A stretch of DNA of 64,000 nucleotides from Methanobacterium sp. BRmetb2 (GCA_003491285.1 CP022705.1:1-64000), one strand, 5' to 3'; positions 16,643 to 26,768 are shown, counted from the stretch's first letter. The notes: generated by a model not told the origin, from the letters alone. Numbers and translations: made by a program.

Positions 16643-17293
16643 TTATAGCCTTGTTTTAAGGTATCCTCCGATCCATCCACAGACAGCTCCATTAATAGCT
16701 CCCACTATAGTTAAAGGTATTAACAAAAGAAACGAACTTGTGAAAAGGCTTCCAAAAAAGAAGGAAATAGCACCAGTAATTAGGGCATTTTTAATTCCAA
16801 TAATTCGGTCATTGAAGAGGTAACCCACCGCCACTAAAATTACCAGGATTAAAAGGGTGAAAATACCCTGTGTAAAGGCATCTATCGCAGTTATGGCTAA
16901 TGCTGCAGATATTACCACCGTCCATCGGATATTGTTGAAGTTAATCTCATTTATTATGGAATTTATATTGCCTGTTTGTGAAGCATAATTAGGGTTATGA
17001 TTCCAGTTTTGGCGGTTTTGGAGGCGGCACTGGAGATTATTTTTAAATTGAATTAAACTATTTTTAAGATTTAAGGGTATTGAAGAAAGTGAATGAATCT
17101 TGTTTTTTAGGATTTCCTTCTTTGTGGGTTTTTTCTTTAATTGTACTGGCCTCCATTGAGGATCAACAATATCCAAATTTTTAACATATCTTAATTTGCC
17201 GCCGCAGTCACATTGATCAACAAAATTCTTTGCAGATTCGCCTGATCGTAGTTTATAGTAGCTTTTACATTTATTGCAGATTAAATAACCCAT
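16643..17293 (-). CDS. Zinc-ribbon membrane protein
   Basis: 216 residues. The first 35 residues form a zinc ribbon with Cys6, Cys9, Cys28 and Cys30 (MGYLICNKCKSYYKLRSGES). A basic linker follows, then about four hydrophobic segments (residues 125-210) with glycine-rich ends (GAVCGWIGGY). The same ribbon heads the protein at 51334-51789, so these are paralogs with different membrane parts. The ribbon is probably cytoplasmic. Function is unknown. It is transcribed towards the secreted protein gene. Confidence 0.7.
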   Translation of the reverse strand: MGYLICNKCKSYYKLRSGESAKNFVDQCDCGGKLRYVKNLDIVDPQWRPVQLKKKPTKKEILKNKIHSLSSIPLNLKNSLIQFKNNLQCRLQNRQNWNHNPNYASQTGNINSIINEINFNNIRWTVVISAALAITAIDAFTQGIFTLLILVILVAVGYLFNDRIIGIKNALITGAISFFFGSLFTSSFLLLIPLTIVGAINGAVCGWIGGYLKTRL

Positions 17294-17430
17294 TAAATCA
17301 CCATTGGTCTAATAAAAAAGTTATTGTATTAGCTTTATAAAAATTTTAACAATTATTAAGAGGATCATCTCACTAATGACATTGATCTCTTAACCATTAA
17401 AATTAATTTATTTTCAAAAATAATAAAAAA

Positions 17431-18660
17431 TTAAATTCTATTCTCTTTTTTCATGAAATAATTTAACTGATTTTTTATAATATCATTTAAAGTATAATCA
17501 ATCTTAAAGCCGATTTTCTGTATTTTACTCGTGTTTGATAATAGGATTGGAACTTCAGCTGGTCTGAATCTGGCAGGGTTAAATTTTACCTTAATATCTT
17601 CCTTATCAGTTTCAACAATTATCCCCTTATCTTCAACCTGGAATTCCAATTGATCTTCCAGCATTAATCTATCTACCTTGGTCTTATCAAATTTGATGCC
17701 GAAAATTTCTGTATCATCATTTTCTATTGGATTTTTTATAATTTTATCGTTATTTACAGTTTTAATTTTATCTATGTTCCATCCAGCCTCTTCCAATCCT
17801 AATAAGATATAACTCAGTACTGAATTGGTCCGCATGGATCCTTGGTTATAAACCTCTCCAGGTACACCCTTTTCTGCCAGCAATAAGTAACCATTTACAA
17901 TATCTGTTACATGTGACCAGTCACGAAATGCATTAACATTACCAATGGATATTTCATTGGCTTCATGAAACTTGAGTTTCATAATCTGGCTTGTAATTAC
18001 TGAAGTTACAAACATCAACCCCCGGCCTGCACCTTCATGGTTAAAAGCCCTAGAGACTACAGTGTTTAGATCATAAGAATGATAATAATTACGCATTAAA
18101 AAGTCACCATACACCTTGGAGACAGCATAGGGAGACATTGGTCTTAAGGGGTTAGTTTCTTTGATGGGAACTTCAGGTATCTCATCTGGTTCTGGAAAGA
18201 TAACACTGTGTTTTCTTTGTGCATGTTGGAGTTGTTTTTCTGATGAAATAACCAATCCATATTCTTCACTGGAACCTGCAAAGACCACTTTAGAGTCAAG
18301 ATCTTTAAGTCTTATTGCTTCTAATAAGTTAGATGTGCCTACACAATTAATTTGTTGAGTTTCTGTTGAATTTTCAAAAGAACGAGCCACAAAAGATTGG
18401 GCTGCTAAATGGAATATGTAATCTGGTTCTGATTGATCAAGGGCATTGGCAAGAGAGGAAATATCCGTTAAGTCACCTTCTAAGATGTTTAAATTTTGAG
18501 ATATGCCTTGATCTTTGAGGTTTTTTGAAATATTTCCATCGGCTCTATGACGGATGATGCCATATACATTTGCATTTTGATTAAAGAGTTCTTTGGCTAG
18601 GTAAGAACCTACAAAACCTGTGACACCGGTTATTAAGATATTTTTATTTGCGAAGTTCAT
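17431..18660 (-). CDS. GDP-mannose 4,6-dehydratase-like SDR
   Basis: 409 residues from the ATG at 18660, chosen because GGAG lies 7 bases before it; a TTG one codon earlier is less likely. The Rossmann motif TGVTGFVG (11-18), the FAGSSEEYG strand, and the catalytic SPYAVSK followed by GDFLMRNYYHSY match Gmd-type enzymes, which make 4-keto-6-deoxy sugars. At 409 residues it is longer than the usual 340-375; the extra text lies in the C-terminal substrate domain. It opens the glycan island and is divergent from the Wzx flippase gene. Confidence 0.8.
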   Translation of the reverse strand: MNFANKNILITGVTGFVGSYLAKELFNQNANVYGIIRHRADGNISKNLKDQGISQNLNILEGDLTDISSLANALDQSEPDYIFHLAAQSFVARSFENSTETQQINCVGTSNLLEAIRLKDLDSKVVFAGSSEEYGLVISSEKQLQHAQRKHSVIFPEPDEIPEVPIKETNPLRPMSPYAVSKVYGDFLMRNYYHSYDLNTVVSRAFNHEGAGRGLMFVTSVITSQIMKLKFHEANEISIGNVNAFRDWSHVTDIVNGYLLLAEKGVPGEVYNQGSMRTNSVLSYILLGLEEAGWNIDKIKTVNNDKIIKNPIENDDTEIFGIKFDKTKVDRLMLEDQLEFQVEDKGIIVETDKEDIKVKFNPARFRPAEVPILLSNTSKIQKIGFKIDYTLNDIIKNQLNYFMKKENRI

Positions 18661-18935
18661 CAAAATTCTCCATATATTTTATTATGTTATATTTATTCTA
18701 TTCTAAATTATTAGAGTTTTCTAAAATACAATTTTTGGATTAAAAATTAGTACATTATAAAATCATTTGTAGCTTTATTGTTTTCATATAAATAAAAAGA
18801 ATATATAAAATCTATTAATCATATATAACTGTAAATCATAGAAGATTACTCATATTAAAATGGAAGTTAAAATAATATGGTAAAACGTTTTAATTAATAA
18901 AAAAATGTTATTTATTTTCAATAAAGGGTGCCTTG

Positions 18936-20366
18936 ATGGATACGGTCAAAAGAATAACAAAAAATATTGGGATGTCTGGTATATCCCAATTAGTAGTCTC
19001 AATATTAGCTTTTGTACTATTGATCTATATTGCCAGATACTTTGGACCGGCAGAATTTGGAGTATATAGCTTTGCAGTCTCTTTTACAGCACTATTTGCA
19101 GTTTTTGCAGATATTGGAATTAGTCAATTCATGATTAGAGATATTGCAAGAAATAAAAAACTTACAGCTGAATATATCACCAATGTTTCTATTATAAAAG
19201 TCATATTATCCGTTATCACATTCGGCTTAATTGTTTTAACAATCAATTTAATGAACTACCCCTCAGATGTTCTTTACATAGTTTATCTTTTTGGTGTTTA
19301 TACTATCTTAACATCATTTTCGCAAATGCTTATGTCAATATTTCAGGCAGTTGAAAAAATGGAATATATGGCTGCTGTGACAACAATCGAAAAGTTAATA
19401 TTAACTATTTTAGGTTTGTATATTCTTTTTTTAGGATATGATTTAATTGATTTAGCATATGTTTACATTTTATCAAGTGTAATAAGCGTTATAATAAGCT
19501 TTTTTATAGTTTTAAAGAAAATTTCAAAACCTTTACCTAAAATTAATTTTCCTATATGGAAAACCATTACTATTAGTTCTGTTCCTTTTGGTTTAAATTT
19601 ATTGTTTGGAATGCTTTTTTTTAAAATAGATACAGTATTGCTATCTGTTCTCCAAAATGATGTTGCTGTGGGTCTTTATAATGCTGCATACAACCCTCTA
19701 CTTGCATTGGGAACTATCATATCTGGCATGGTTGTATCTGCTATTTATCCAGTGATGTCTAGAAATTTCATATCTTCAAAAGATTCATTGGGACGTTTCA
19801 CAGTTTTAAATTCTAGATATATGGCAATAATAGGATTTCCAATTGCTATTGGGGCTTTTATACTTGCAGATCGATTTATTGAACTATTCTATGCTAATCA
19901 ATATACTGGTTCTATAATTGCTTTTCAAATTCTTGCACTTTTTATTCCAATCAGACTTATAAGCAGCATAACGGGAACACTTCTTACTTCAATTAATAGA
20001 CAAGGAATTCGTATGATTAGTGTTCTTTTAAGTGCGATTTTCAATATTTTATTAAATTTGGCTTTAATTCCTTCTTTAAGTTATGTTGGTGCTAGTATTG
20101 CAACAGTTTTATCAGAAATATTTTTGTATTTCACCTTTATTTATTTCACTAATAAGTATTATCACAAGTTAAGATTGCACAATCATTTTCTGAAACCTTT
20201 GATGGCTTCATTAATAATGGGAATAATAATATTTTATTTAAAGGGAATCAATCTATTTTTACTTTTCATAATGGCAAGTTTAATATATTTAAGTGTTTTA
20301 ATATTATTAAAAACATTTAATAATGAAGATAAAATTTTATTTAAACAGATTTTTGGAAGAAGTTGA
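18936..20366 (+). CDS. Wzx-type polysaccharide flippase
   Basis: 476 residues, almost entirely hydrophobic, with about 14 membrane helices. The N-terminal VLLIYIARYFGPAEFGVYSF block is typical of the Polysacc_synt/MATE-like Wzx family. It should flip a lipid-linked glycan across the membrane. The ATG at 18936 follows GGGTG by 5 bases; a TTG three bases earlier is too close to that site. It is followed directly by the FrhB-like/pyruvyltransferase gene, with two bases between stop and start. A second, related flippase is at 59609-61063. Confidence 0.88.
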   Translation: MDTVKRITKNIGMSGISQLVVSILAFVLLIYIARYFGPAEFGVYSFAVSFTALFAVFADIGISQFMIRDIARNKKLTAEYITNVSIIKVILSVITFGLIVLTINLMNYPSDVLYIVYLFGVYTILTSFSQMLMSIFQAVEKMEYMAAVTTIEKLILTILGLYILFLGYDLIDLAYVYILSSVISVIISFFIVLKKISKPLPKINFPIWKTITISSVPFGLNLLFGMLFFKIDTVLLSVLQNDVAVGLYNAAYNPLLALGTIISGMVVSAIYPVMSRNFISSKDSLGRFTVLNSRYMAIIGFPIAIGAFILADRFIELFYANQYTGSIIAFQILALFIPIRLISSITGTLLTSINRQGIRMISVLLSAIFNILLNLALIPSLSYVGASIATVLSEIFLYFTFIYFTNKYYHKLRLHNHFLKPLMASLIMGIIIFYLKGINLFLLFIMASLIYLSVLILLKTFNNEDKILFKQIFGRS

Positions 20367-20368
20367 AT

Positions 20369-22981
20369 ATGAATGACACTAATATAAAATATGTAGAAAA
20401 AAACGACCTTTGTACAGGTTGTGGAACTTGTGTTGCTTTATGCCCCAATGAGGCTATTAAACTTTATATTAATGAAAACAAAGGAATTTATATTCCTAAA
20501 ATAAATGAAGAAACCTGTGCTAAATGTTCAATTTGTATTAATGTATGTCCCCGGCATGAAGTTAATTTTAATCAATTAAAATCAGAAATATTCAAAAAAA
20601 ATCCAGATGATTATTTTATAGGTAAATTTTTGAATTGTTATACTGGAAATTCTAATGATTTCCAAATACGATATAATTCTTCATCAGGTGGTTTAATTAC
20701 TCAATTACTTATTTTTGCTTTGGATGAAGGAATAATTGATGGTGTTTTAGTTACAAGAATGAAAAAAGATAAACCTTTAGAACCAGAACCTTTTATTGCA
20801 CGAACTAGAGAAGAAATAATAGATGCATCCAAATCTAAATATTGTCCCGTGCCTGCAAATATTGCATTGAAGGAGATTCTCAAATCCGGATATAATGAAA
20901 AATTTGCTGTTGTTGGTTTGCCTTGTCATATTAATGGAATAAAAAAAGCAGAAGCAATAAATAAAAAACTAAAAAAGAAAATTGTTTTGAAAATTGGGAT
21001 TTTATGTTCACATACTAATACTTTTAAAGGTACTGAATATTTATATACCAAACTAAACATCAAAAAGGAGGATATTTCAAAAATATCTTATAGAGGTTTA
21101 GGGTGGCCGGGAAAAGTCGCAGTCAAACTTAAAAGTGGGAAAGAAAAAAAAATTCTTTTAGGAACCCCTTTATGGAAAAATTTTCATGACAGTTGTCTAT
21201 TTGCCCCGACTTATTGCTTATTATGTAATGATTTAACTGCAGAGTTTTCAGATATTTCATTTGGTGATGCGTGGTTACCTGAAATAATATCAAAAGAAAG
21301 AAATGGAAAATCCCTATTGATATCTAGAACTAAAAATGGCGAGGAATTATTAAATTCTGCAGTTAATAAAGGCTTTATTGAACTTATTCATATAGATTCC
21401 AATAAAGTGATTGAATCACAACAAACATTCCTATTTTTCAAAAAAATTAATATTAGGGACAGAATTATTTTGAGAAATTTCTTTAAAAAAAATTCAATTC
21501 CAATTCCTAATTTTACTACTCAAATTAGCTTTTACAATAAATTAATAGCATTTGCATCTTTAATTAACAGTTATTTGGGGTCAAAATTCATGTTTTTACT
21601 TTGTTATGTGCCTATTGGATTTATTAAAATGTATATTTCATTATATTATACTCTTATGTCATTATCAATAAAAAAAGACTTAATTAAACCTGATAAAACT
21701 AAAAGAAGTTTTAATATTTTAATTTTAAATGCTCATTGGAATAATAGAGGAGACGAAGCAGCGATAAGAGCTATGATCGATTCATTTACATCAAATATGT
21801 CAGTTCAAAGTATTAAAATAATGTTTAATACTGATGTCAGAACAGATTTACAATTTTCCGGGAAAAATAGTATGGAAATATTAGTAACATTTCCTTTTTT
21901 TGAGTTTAAAATTTCGTTTTTTGTGAAATTCTTTATTGACTTTTTTTTAAGTTTAATCTCATTAGGACATTTTGCGTTTAGCAAAAAAGGTAAAGATTTT
22001 ATATCAGCAATTAATGATTCCAATTTAGTTATCCACGCTCCAGGTGGTCCCAGCATTGGTGATATATATAGTGGAAGGTTAAACTTATACGAATACTTTT
22101 ATTTATACAAATTATTTTTACCAAAATTAAAAGGTAAAAAAGTATACATTTATGCCCCATCAATGGGCCCTTTTTCTGGAAAATTTCAAAATTTTATTAG
22201 AAAATTTATTTTAAAGAAAATGGATCTTATAATTGTAAGAGACAAAATTTCAAAAAAATACCTTAAAGATCAACTAAATTTAGATTCGTATTTAGCTTTA
22301 GATTCTGCTTTCCAAAATGATATACCCAAAACATATCTAAATCAATATTTTGAAATTAATAAAATTCTTAATCTCATAAAAACCCAAAAAGTTGTGGGAA
22401 TGACTATAACCGACCTTAATTGGCACCCTTCATATATAAATAATACATCATTAAAAAATAATATAATCACTGCGATTGAAAATGCAATTGATTTTGTAAC
22501 TAAAAAGGGATATTATGTCATTATACTCCCCCAACTATTCGGTTTAGATAAAGAGATAGAAAAACCGTTAATTGATTATATTAAATCAAAAAATAATAAA
22601 ATATTCGTTCTTCCTCAAAATTTAGATTCTTATGCTCAACAATCCATAATATCTAATTTATTTTGCGTTATTGGAATGAGATATCACCCTAATATATTTG
22701 CTGCAAAAATGAACATTCCTTCAATTGCTATATACTATGAACATAAAACTAAAGCTTTCATGAAAGAATTAGGACGTTTGGATCTTACTATAAACATTGA
22801 AAAAATAAATGCTCAAATTATCATTGACAAATTTTTATATCTAGAGAAAAATTATGATACAATTAAAAGACAAATAACTGAAAAAAATCCTCATTTAAAA
22901 GAAAAATCTAAAAAAACAACAAAATTAATAATAAATGACTTACATAAATCCAAAATTGATTTTCAAAAAAGTTATAATTAA
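20369..22981 (+). CDS. Fusion of ferredoxin/FrhB-like domain and polysaccharide pyruvyl transferase
   Basis: 870 residues. Two 4Fe-4S sites open the protein: Cys15, 18, 21, 25 and Cys50, 53, 56, 60. An FrhB-like F420-dehydrogenase beta domain follows (about 85-380), then two hydrophobic segments (about 390-430). From about residue 445 a polysaccharide pyruvyl transferase domain begins with NAHWNNRGDEAAIRAMI, continues through APGGPSIGD and ends near GMRYHPNIFAA. In many glycan loci these two domains are separate neighbours. The pyruvyl half should transfer pyruvate from PEP to a sugar; what the redox half does to the glycan is unknown. Codon use is extremely AT-rich. Confidence 0.85.
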   Translation: MNDTNIKYVEKNDLCTGCGTCVALCPNEAIKLYINENKGIYIPKINEETCAKCSICINVCPRHEVNFNQLKSEIFKKNPDDYFIGKFLNCYTGNSNDFQIRYNSSSGGLITQLLIFALDEGIIDGVLVTRMKKDKPLEPEPFIARTREEIIDASKSKYCPVPANIALKEILKSGYNEKFAVVGLPCHINGIKKAEAINKKLKKKIVLKIGILCSHTNTFKGTEYLYTKLNIKKEDISKISYRGLGWPGKVAVKLKSGKEKKILLGTPLWKNFHDSCLFAPTYCLLCNDLTAEFSDISFGDAWLPEIISKERNGKSLLISRTKNGEELLNSAVNKGFIELIHIDSNKVIESQQTFLFFKKINIRDRIILRNFFKKNSIPIPNFTTQISFYNKLIAFASLINSYLGSKFMFLLCYVPIGFIKMYISLYYTLMSLSIKKDLIKPDKTKRSFNILILNAHWNNRGDEAAIRAMIDSFTSNMSVQSIKIMFNTDVRTDLQFSGKNSMEILVTFPFFEFKISFFVKFFIDFFLSLISLGHFAFSKKGKDFISAINDSNLVIHAPGGPSIGDIYSGRLNLYEYFYLYKLFLPKLKGKKVYIYAPSMGPFSGKFQNFIRKFILKKMDLIIVRDKISKKYLKDQLNLDSYLALDSAFQNDIPKTYLNQYFEINKILNLIKTQKVVGMTITDLNWHPSYINNTSLKNNIITAIENAIDFVTKKGYYVIILPQLFGLDKEIEKPLIDYIKSKNNKIFVLPQNLDSYAQQSIISNLFCVIGMRYHPNIFAAKMNIPSIAIYYEHKTKAFMKELGRLDLTINIEKINAQIIIDKFLYLEKNYDTIKRQITEKNPHLKEKSKKTTKLIINDLHKSKIDFQKSYN

Positions 22982-23107
22982 ATGATACTATCAAACTCAT
23001 ATTTTTATAATTTTATAGATTCAAAATGCTAACCATTAATGTTTGTTGGATTTTGTTAAATAAATTTTTGACTTATGAACTTACGTTAATCTATATTTAC
23101 TGGGGGA

Positions 23108-24097
23108 ATCCAATTTAAATGTAAAATATGTGGCAATGAAAAAAACAATGAAACTTATTCTGTTAAAGAAATGATGTTTGGATTAAATGAATCCTTTGAT
23201 TATTTGGAATGTTCATCATGCGGATGCTTGCAAATAATAGATATTCCTGTGAATATGGATAAATACTACCCCTCGAATTATTATTCCCTTCAAAGAGCAA
23301 AGTCACAAAATATAATTACTAATTTAAAGAAAAATATTATTGAAATATTAGGAAAAGAGCGTAATAAATATGTTATTTTTAAAAAAGGGATGATAGGAAA
23401 GTTCATTTACAAAAATTATCCTAATTCTCTTTTCGATCCAACAAAAATCTTTGACAAAGTGGGAAAAATTGATATTAATCTTGATTCAAAAGTATTAGAT
23501 GTAGGATGCGGCCATGGTGATTTTTTATATAAATTAAATAGAATAGGATTTAAAAGTCTCACAGGTATTGATCCTTACGTCAATAATGAGTATAGAAGCA
23601 AACAGTTGAAAATCCTTAGAAGAAGTATTGATGATTTCAATTCTAAAAATAAATTTGATTTAATTAATTTTAATGATTCTTTTGAACATTTATCTTCTCA
23701 ATTAAAAACCCTTTTGAAAGTTTCTGAAATATTATCTGAAGGAGGAATATGTTTAATTAGAATGCCTATAAAGACAGAATATATATGGAGCCGTTATGGA
23801 GTCAATTGGGTACAGATAGATGCTCCTAGACATTTTTTAATTCACACTTTAAATAGCTTTGATGTTTTGGTGCAAAAAACAGGACTAAATATAGTAGATA
23901 CTATTTTTGATTCTACTGAATTTCAATTTTGGGGAAGTGAACAATATAAAAGAAATATAACATTACTAGACGGAAACATGACACCTAATATGGAAATATT
24001 TACCAAAGATCAGATTAAAGTTTTTAAAAGGCATGCTCAAGAATTAAATGAAAAAAAATTAGGAGACGAAGCATGTTTTTATCTTTCAAATCCATGA
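23108..24097 (+). CDS. Class I SAM methyltransferase with zinc-binding N-terminus, start unclear
   Basis: About 320-330 residues. The cysteine pair KCKICG, coded at 23117-23134, and a second pair CSSCG form the small zinc domain seen at the head of this methyltransferase group. The SAM site is VLDVGCGHGDF at about 129-139. The frame is open after a TAA at 23087, yet no ATG, GTG or TTG precedes the first Cys pair. The first in-frame ATG is at 23171 and would lose half of the zinc site. GGGGGA at 23102-23107 sits before ATC 23108 and an out-of-frame ATG-TAA at 23119. The given start is provisional. Likely methylates a sugar of the island glycan. Confidence 0.7.
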   Translation: MQFKCKICGNEKNNETYSVKEMMFGLNESFDYLECSSCGCLQIIDIPVNMDKYYPSNYYSLQRAKSQNIITNLKKNIIEILGKERNKYVIFKKGMIGKFIYKNYPNSLFDPTKIFDKVGKIDINLDSKVLDVGCGHGDFLYKLNRIGFKSLTGIDPYVNNEYRSKQLKILRRSIDDFNSKNKFDLINFNDSFEHLSSQLKTLLKVSEILSEGGICLIRMPIKTEYIWSRYGVNWVQIDAPRHFLIHTLNSFDVLVQKTGLNIVDTIFDSTEFQFWGSEQYKRNITLLDGNMTPNMEIFTKDQIKVFKRHAQELNEKKLGDEACFYLSNP

Positions 24098-24141
24098 AAA
24101 TCTCTTTCGAACTTAAATAACTATTTAAATACGAGAAAATT

Positions 24142-25170
24142 ATGTATCCTAAAGTTTCAATTATTATACTAAACTGGAACGGGTGGAAAGACACTATTGA
24201 ATGTCTAGAATCTTTATTTCAGATTAATTATCAAAATTATAATGTAATCCTTGTTGATAATGGTTCTGAAGATAATTCACTAGAAAAAATACGTGAATAT
24301 TGTAAAGGTAAATTAAGCATAAAATCAGATTTTTTTAAGTATAATTCCAATAATAAGCCCCTACTTCTTATCGAGTACTCTAAAAATGAATCTGAAGTTT
24401 TACAATATGAAAAACAAGAAATTATTGATTTAAAATCCGATTCAAACCTAACAATTATTAAATGTAAAAAAAATAATGGATTTGCGGAAGGAAGTAATAT
24501 TGGAATAAGACATGCGATGAAGTATATAAATCCAAATTATATTTTACTTTTAAATAATGATACAGTTGTAGATAAGGAATTTTTGGAAAAATTAGTGGAC
24601 TTTGCCGAAAAAGAGAATAAAGCAGGAGTAGTTGGTTCTAAAACGTATTTCTATGATACTCCTAATACTATTCAAAATTCTTGGAATAAAATAAATTTTT
24701 ATAATGGTAAAATATTTTCAGCAGGGTACGGTGAATTGGACAAAGAAATAAACAAAGAAATCGTTAAAACAGATTATGTATCAGGGGTATGTTTTCTTAT
24801 TAAAAGAGACTTATTAAAAAAAATAGGATTATTGGATCCTGCTTATTTTGCTTACTGGGAAGACTTAGATTATTCTATGAGGGCTAAATTAGCGGGGTAT
24901 GACTGTTATTACATTCCAGAAGCAAAAATATGGCATAAAGTGTCACAAAGTTCAAAAAAATTTTCTGACTTTACCACATATTTAGACACTAGGAATATGA
25001 TTTGGTTTATGAAGACATATGCTAATACAAAACAATACTTCGTATTCTTTACCTATTTTTTTGTATTTAGGTTTTTTATTATAAGTGGTTCCATTATAAT
25101 ATGCCATAAAAATTTTAAAAATTTTAAAGCCTTTTTTAATGGTGTTTTAGATGGGATTAAATTAGCATAA
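24142..25170 (+). CDS. Glycosyltransferase family 2
   Basis: 342 residues. The N-terminal VSIIILNWNGWKDTIECLES and VILVDNGSEDNS are typical of GT2 enzymes of the rhamnosyltransferase kind. LLLNNDTVVD takes the place of the DxD site, and YFAYWEDLDYSMRAKLAGYD carries the catalytic acid region. A hydrophobic C-terminal stretch (about 295-320) may anchor it to the membrane. It follows the methyltransferase by 44 bases and is the last plus-strand gene before a convergent boundary. Confidence 0.85.
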   Translation: MYPKVSIIILNWNGWKDTIECLESLFQINYQNYNVILVDNGSEDNSLEKIREYCKGKLSIKSDFFKYNSNNKPLLLIEYSKNESEVLQYEKQEIIDLKSDSNLTIIKCKKNNGFAEGSNIGIRHAMKYINPNYILLLNNDTVVDKEFLEKLVDFAEKENKAGVVGSKTYFYDTPNTIQNSWNKINFYNGKIFSAGYGELDKEINKEIVKTDYVSGVCFLIKRDLLKKIGLLDPAYFAYWEDLDYSMRAKLAGYDCYYIPEAKIWHKVSQSSKKFSDFTTYLDTRNMIWFMKTYANTKQYFVFFTYFFVFRFFIISGSIIICHKNFKNFKAFFNGVLDGIKLA

Positions 25171-25183
25171 CCATAATTTATGG
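25171..25183. terminator. Short inverted repeat after GT2 stop codon
   Basis: CCATAATTTATGG directly follows the TAA and forms a 6-base stem around one T. T-rich sequence follows at about 25195-25235. It may help end transcripts between the convergent genes. Confidence 0.35.
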
Positions 25184-25259
25184 TTTAAAATATGTTTTAC
25201 ATTTAAAATTATTAAAGTTTATATATATTATTTCGTTTTAAAAAACTTCGTTAAATGTA

Positions 25260-25997
25260 TTAATTTTTTTTGGCTATGTAAATAATGTTATTGGCTAAAT
25301 TAGGGAGTTTATATGCCAATTTCATTTTATATTGGAATAAAAAGTCCGAAAATTTGGGGAATCTGTTCATTAATAAATGATTTATGATTAGGTTAAAAAG
25401 GGGTATGTATAAATCAATACCAATAATTTTAATGATCTGGTAATCATTCTCTAGTAAATTTTTCATTTCTTTTAATCTAAATAAAGATATGTGTTCATCT
25501 GTTTTTTTATTAAATAGACCATTAGGGGTGGAAAGTACTAAATAACCATTACTTTTTATAAGCTCTGACCACTTTTCCAAGGCTTCTTGAGGTTGAGGTA
25601 AATGTTCAATTATCTCACCCGCGAATAGAACATCCCATTGACCTTTTATTTTTGGGTTTTGAGCGTTATCAACCGTGAATTGGATATGGGGGTTATTTTT
25701 TTTAGCTTTATTAACATTTATAGTTGAAATATCAAATCCTGTAATTTTTGGGCACTCTTCTTCAGAAAAAATTTCAGAAAATATACATGTTCCACATCCA
25801 ATATCTAATATTCCAGTATTTTTTTTTATACCCAACTCATTAACAAAAATTTTTCTTAACAGTTTAATTCGGTATCGATGAAAATTCCCCGCCCAACCAT
25901 GCCTTTGGGATATAACTTGGTAATGATCTTTATCTGCCATCACTTTATCATAAAATTTTTGCGCGCTTTCCGTATCTGACTTTCCATTTTCAGACAT
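25260..25997 (-). CDS. Class I SAM methyltransferase
   Basis: 245 residues. The SAM-binding motif is ILDIGCGTC at 63-71, followed by ITGFDIS and the WDVLFAGEIIEHLPQP block found in UbiG-like methyltransferases. No membrane segment or zinc site is visible. It is the last gene of a ten-gene minus-strand run (36121 down to 25260) that builds a surface glycan, so an O-methylation of a sugar is likely. It starts 14 bases after the next methyltransferase gene ends. Confidence 0.85.
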   Translation of the reverse strand: MSENGKSDTESAQKFYDKVMADKDHYQVISQRHGWAGNFHRYRIKLLRKIFVNELGIKKNTGILDIGCGTCIFSEIFSEEECPKITGFDISTINVNKAKKNNPHIQFTVDNAQNPKIKGQWDVLFAGEIIEHLPQPQEALEKWSELIKSNGYLVLSTPNGLFNKKTDEHISLFRLKEMKNLLENDYQIIKIIGIDLYIPLFNLIINHLLMNRFPKFSDFLFQYKMKLAYKLPNLANNIIYIAKKN

Positions 25998-26011
25998 AAT
26001 ATCCCTTAAAT

Positions 26012-26755
26012 TTATAATTTAGTAATAAAATATATATTGTTAATATATGAAGTATGTTCAAATGTATCAATTTTGAGAATTTTAGCATTATTTTTCTTTA
26101 TGAATGAGATAACTTCTTTAGTGGGAATAAAATTCATTAAAATAGGGTGTAAACCTAATTTGAAATATAGGATATCTTTACTAATTCCCAAAAATCTTAA
26201 ATAAGAATATGTTCGTCTTCTAATTTGGAATCTATGCTTTATTGGTATATAAGAAGGTAGTTGGAAAACTAGTAACCCTCTATATTTTAAAATACGAATA
26301 AATTCAGATATATATGCTTTTATTAATTTTTTATCATCAATGTGTTGCAAAACAATATCGGAGTAAATCATGTCAAAATAATCATCAGGAAATAATTGTA
26401 AGTTATCCTCATTATTTAAAATAAATTCACATTTATTACAATGTTTATTGTGCTTTTTGGCAAGTTTAATCATATTTTCAGAAATATCTAAACCATAACA
26501 CTTTTGAAAATAATTTGATAATGGTCTGGTTAATCTACCTATTCCACATCCAAAATCTAGTACATTTTTCCTTTTTTTGGGATACCCTAATTTTTCACAA
26601 AATACCATTAAATCTTTAATCTCATTTTCTCCAATAGCAAAGAATTCATCGATGTCCCATTTAAGATATTTTTTATTTGGGTCAGATAATATTGCCCAAA
26701 GTGGATCAATTTGGGATGCATCTTCCCAATTTTGTTTATTATTTTTTAAAGACAT
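26012..26755 (-). CDS. Class I SAM methyltransferase
   Basis: 247 residues. VLDFGCGIGRLTRPL at 65-79 is the SAM motif, with GLDISENMIKLAKKH after it and DMIYSDIVLQHIDD as the motif II/III region. The N-terminal QNWEDASQIDPLWAI block is seen in methyltransferases of glycan loci. It lies between a GT4 gene (13 bases) and another methyltransferase (14 bases) on the same strand, so it is probably translated from one transcript with them. The target sugar is unknown. Confidence 0.85.
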   Translation of the reverse strand: MSLKNNKQNWEDASQIDPLWAILSDPNKKYLKWDIDEFFAIGENEIKDLMVFCEKLGYPKKRKNVLDFGCGIGRLTRPLSNYFQKCYGLDISENMIKLAKKHNKHCNKCEFILNNEDNLQLFPDDYFDMIYSDIVLQHIDDKKLIKAYISEFIRILKYRGLLVFQLPSYIPIKHRFQIRRRTYSYLRFLGISKDILYFKLGLHPILMNFIPTKEVISFIKKNNAKILKIDTFEHTSYINNIYFITKL

Positions 26756-26768
26756 TTAAACTCCATAG

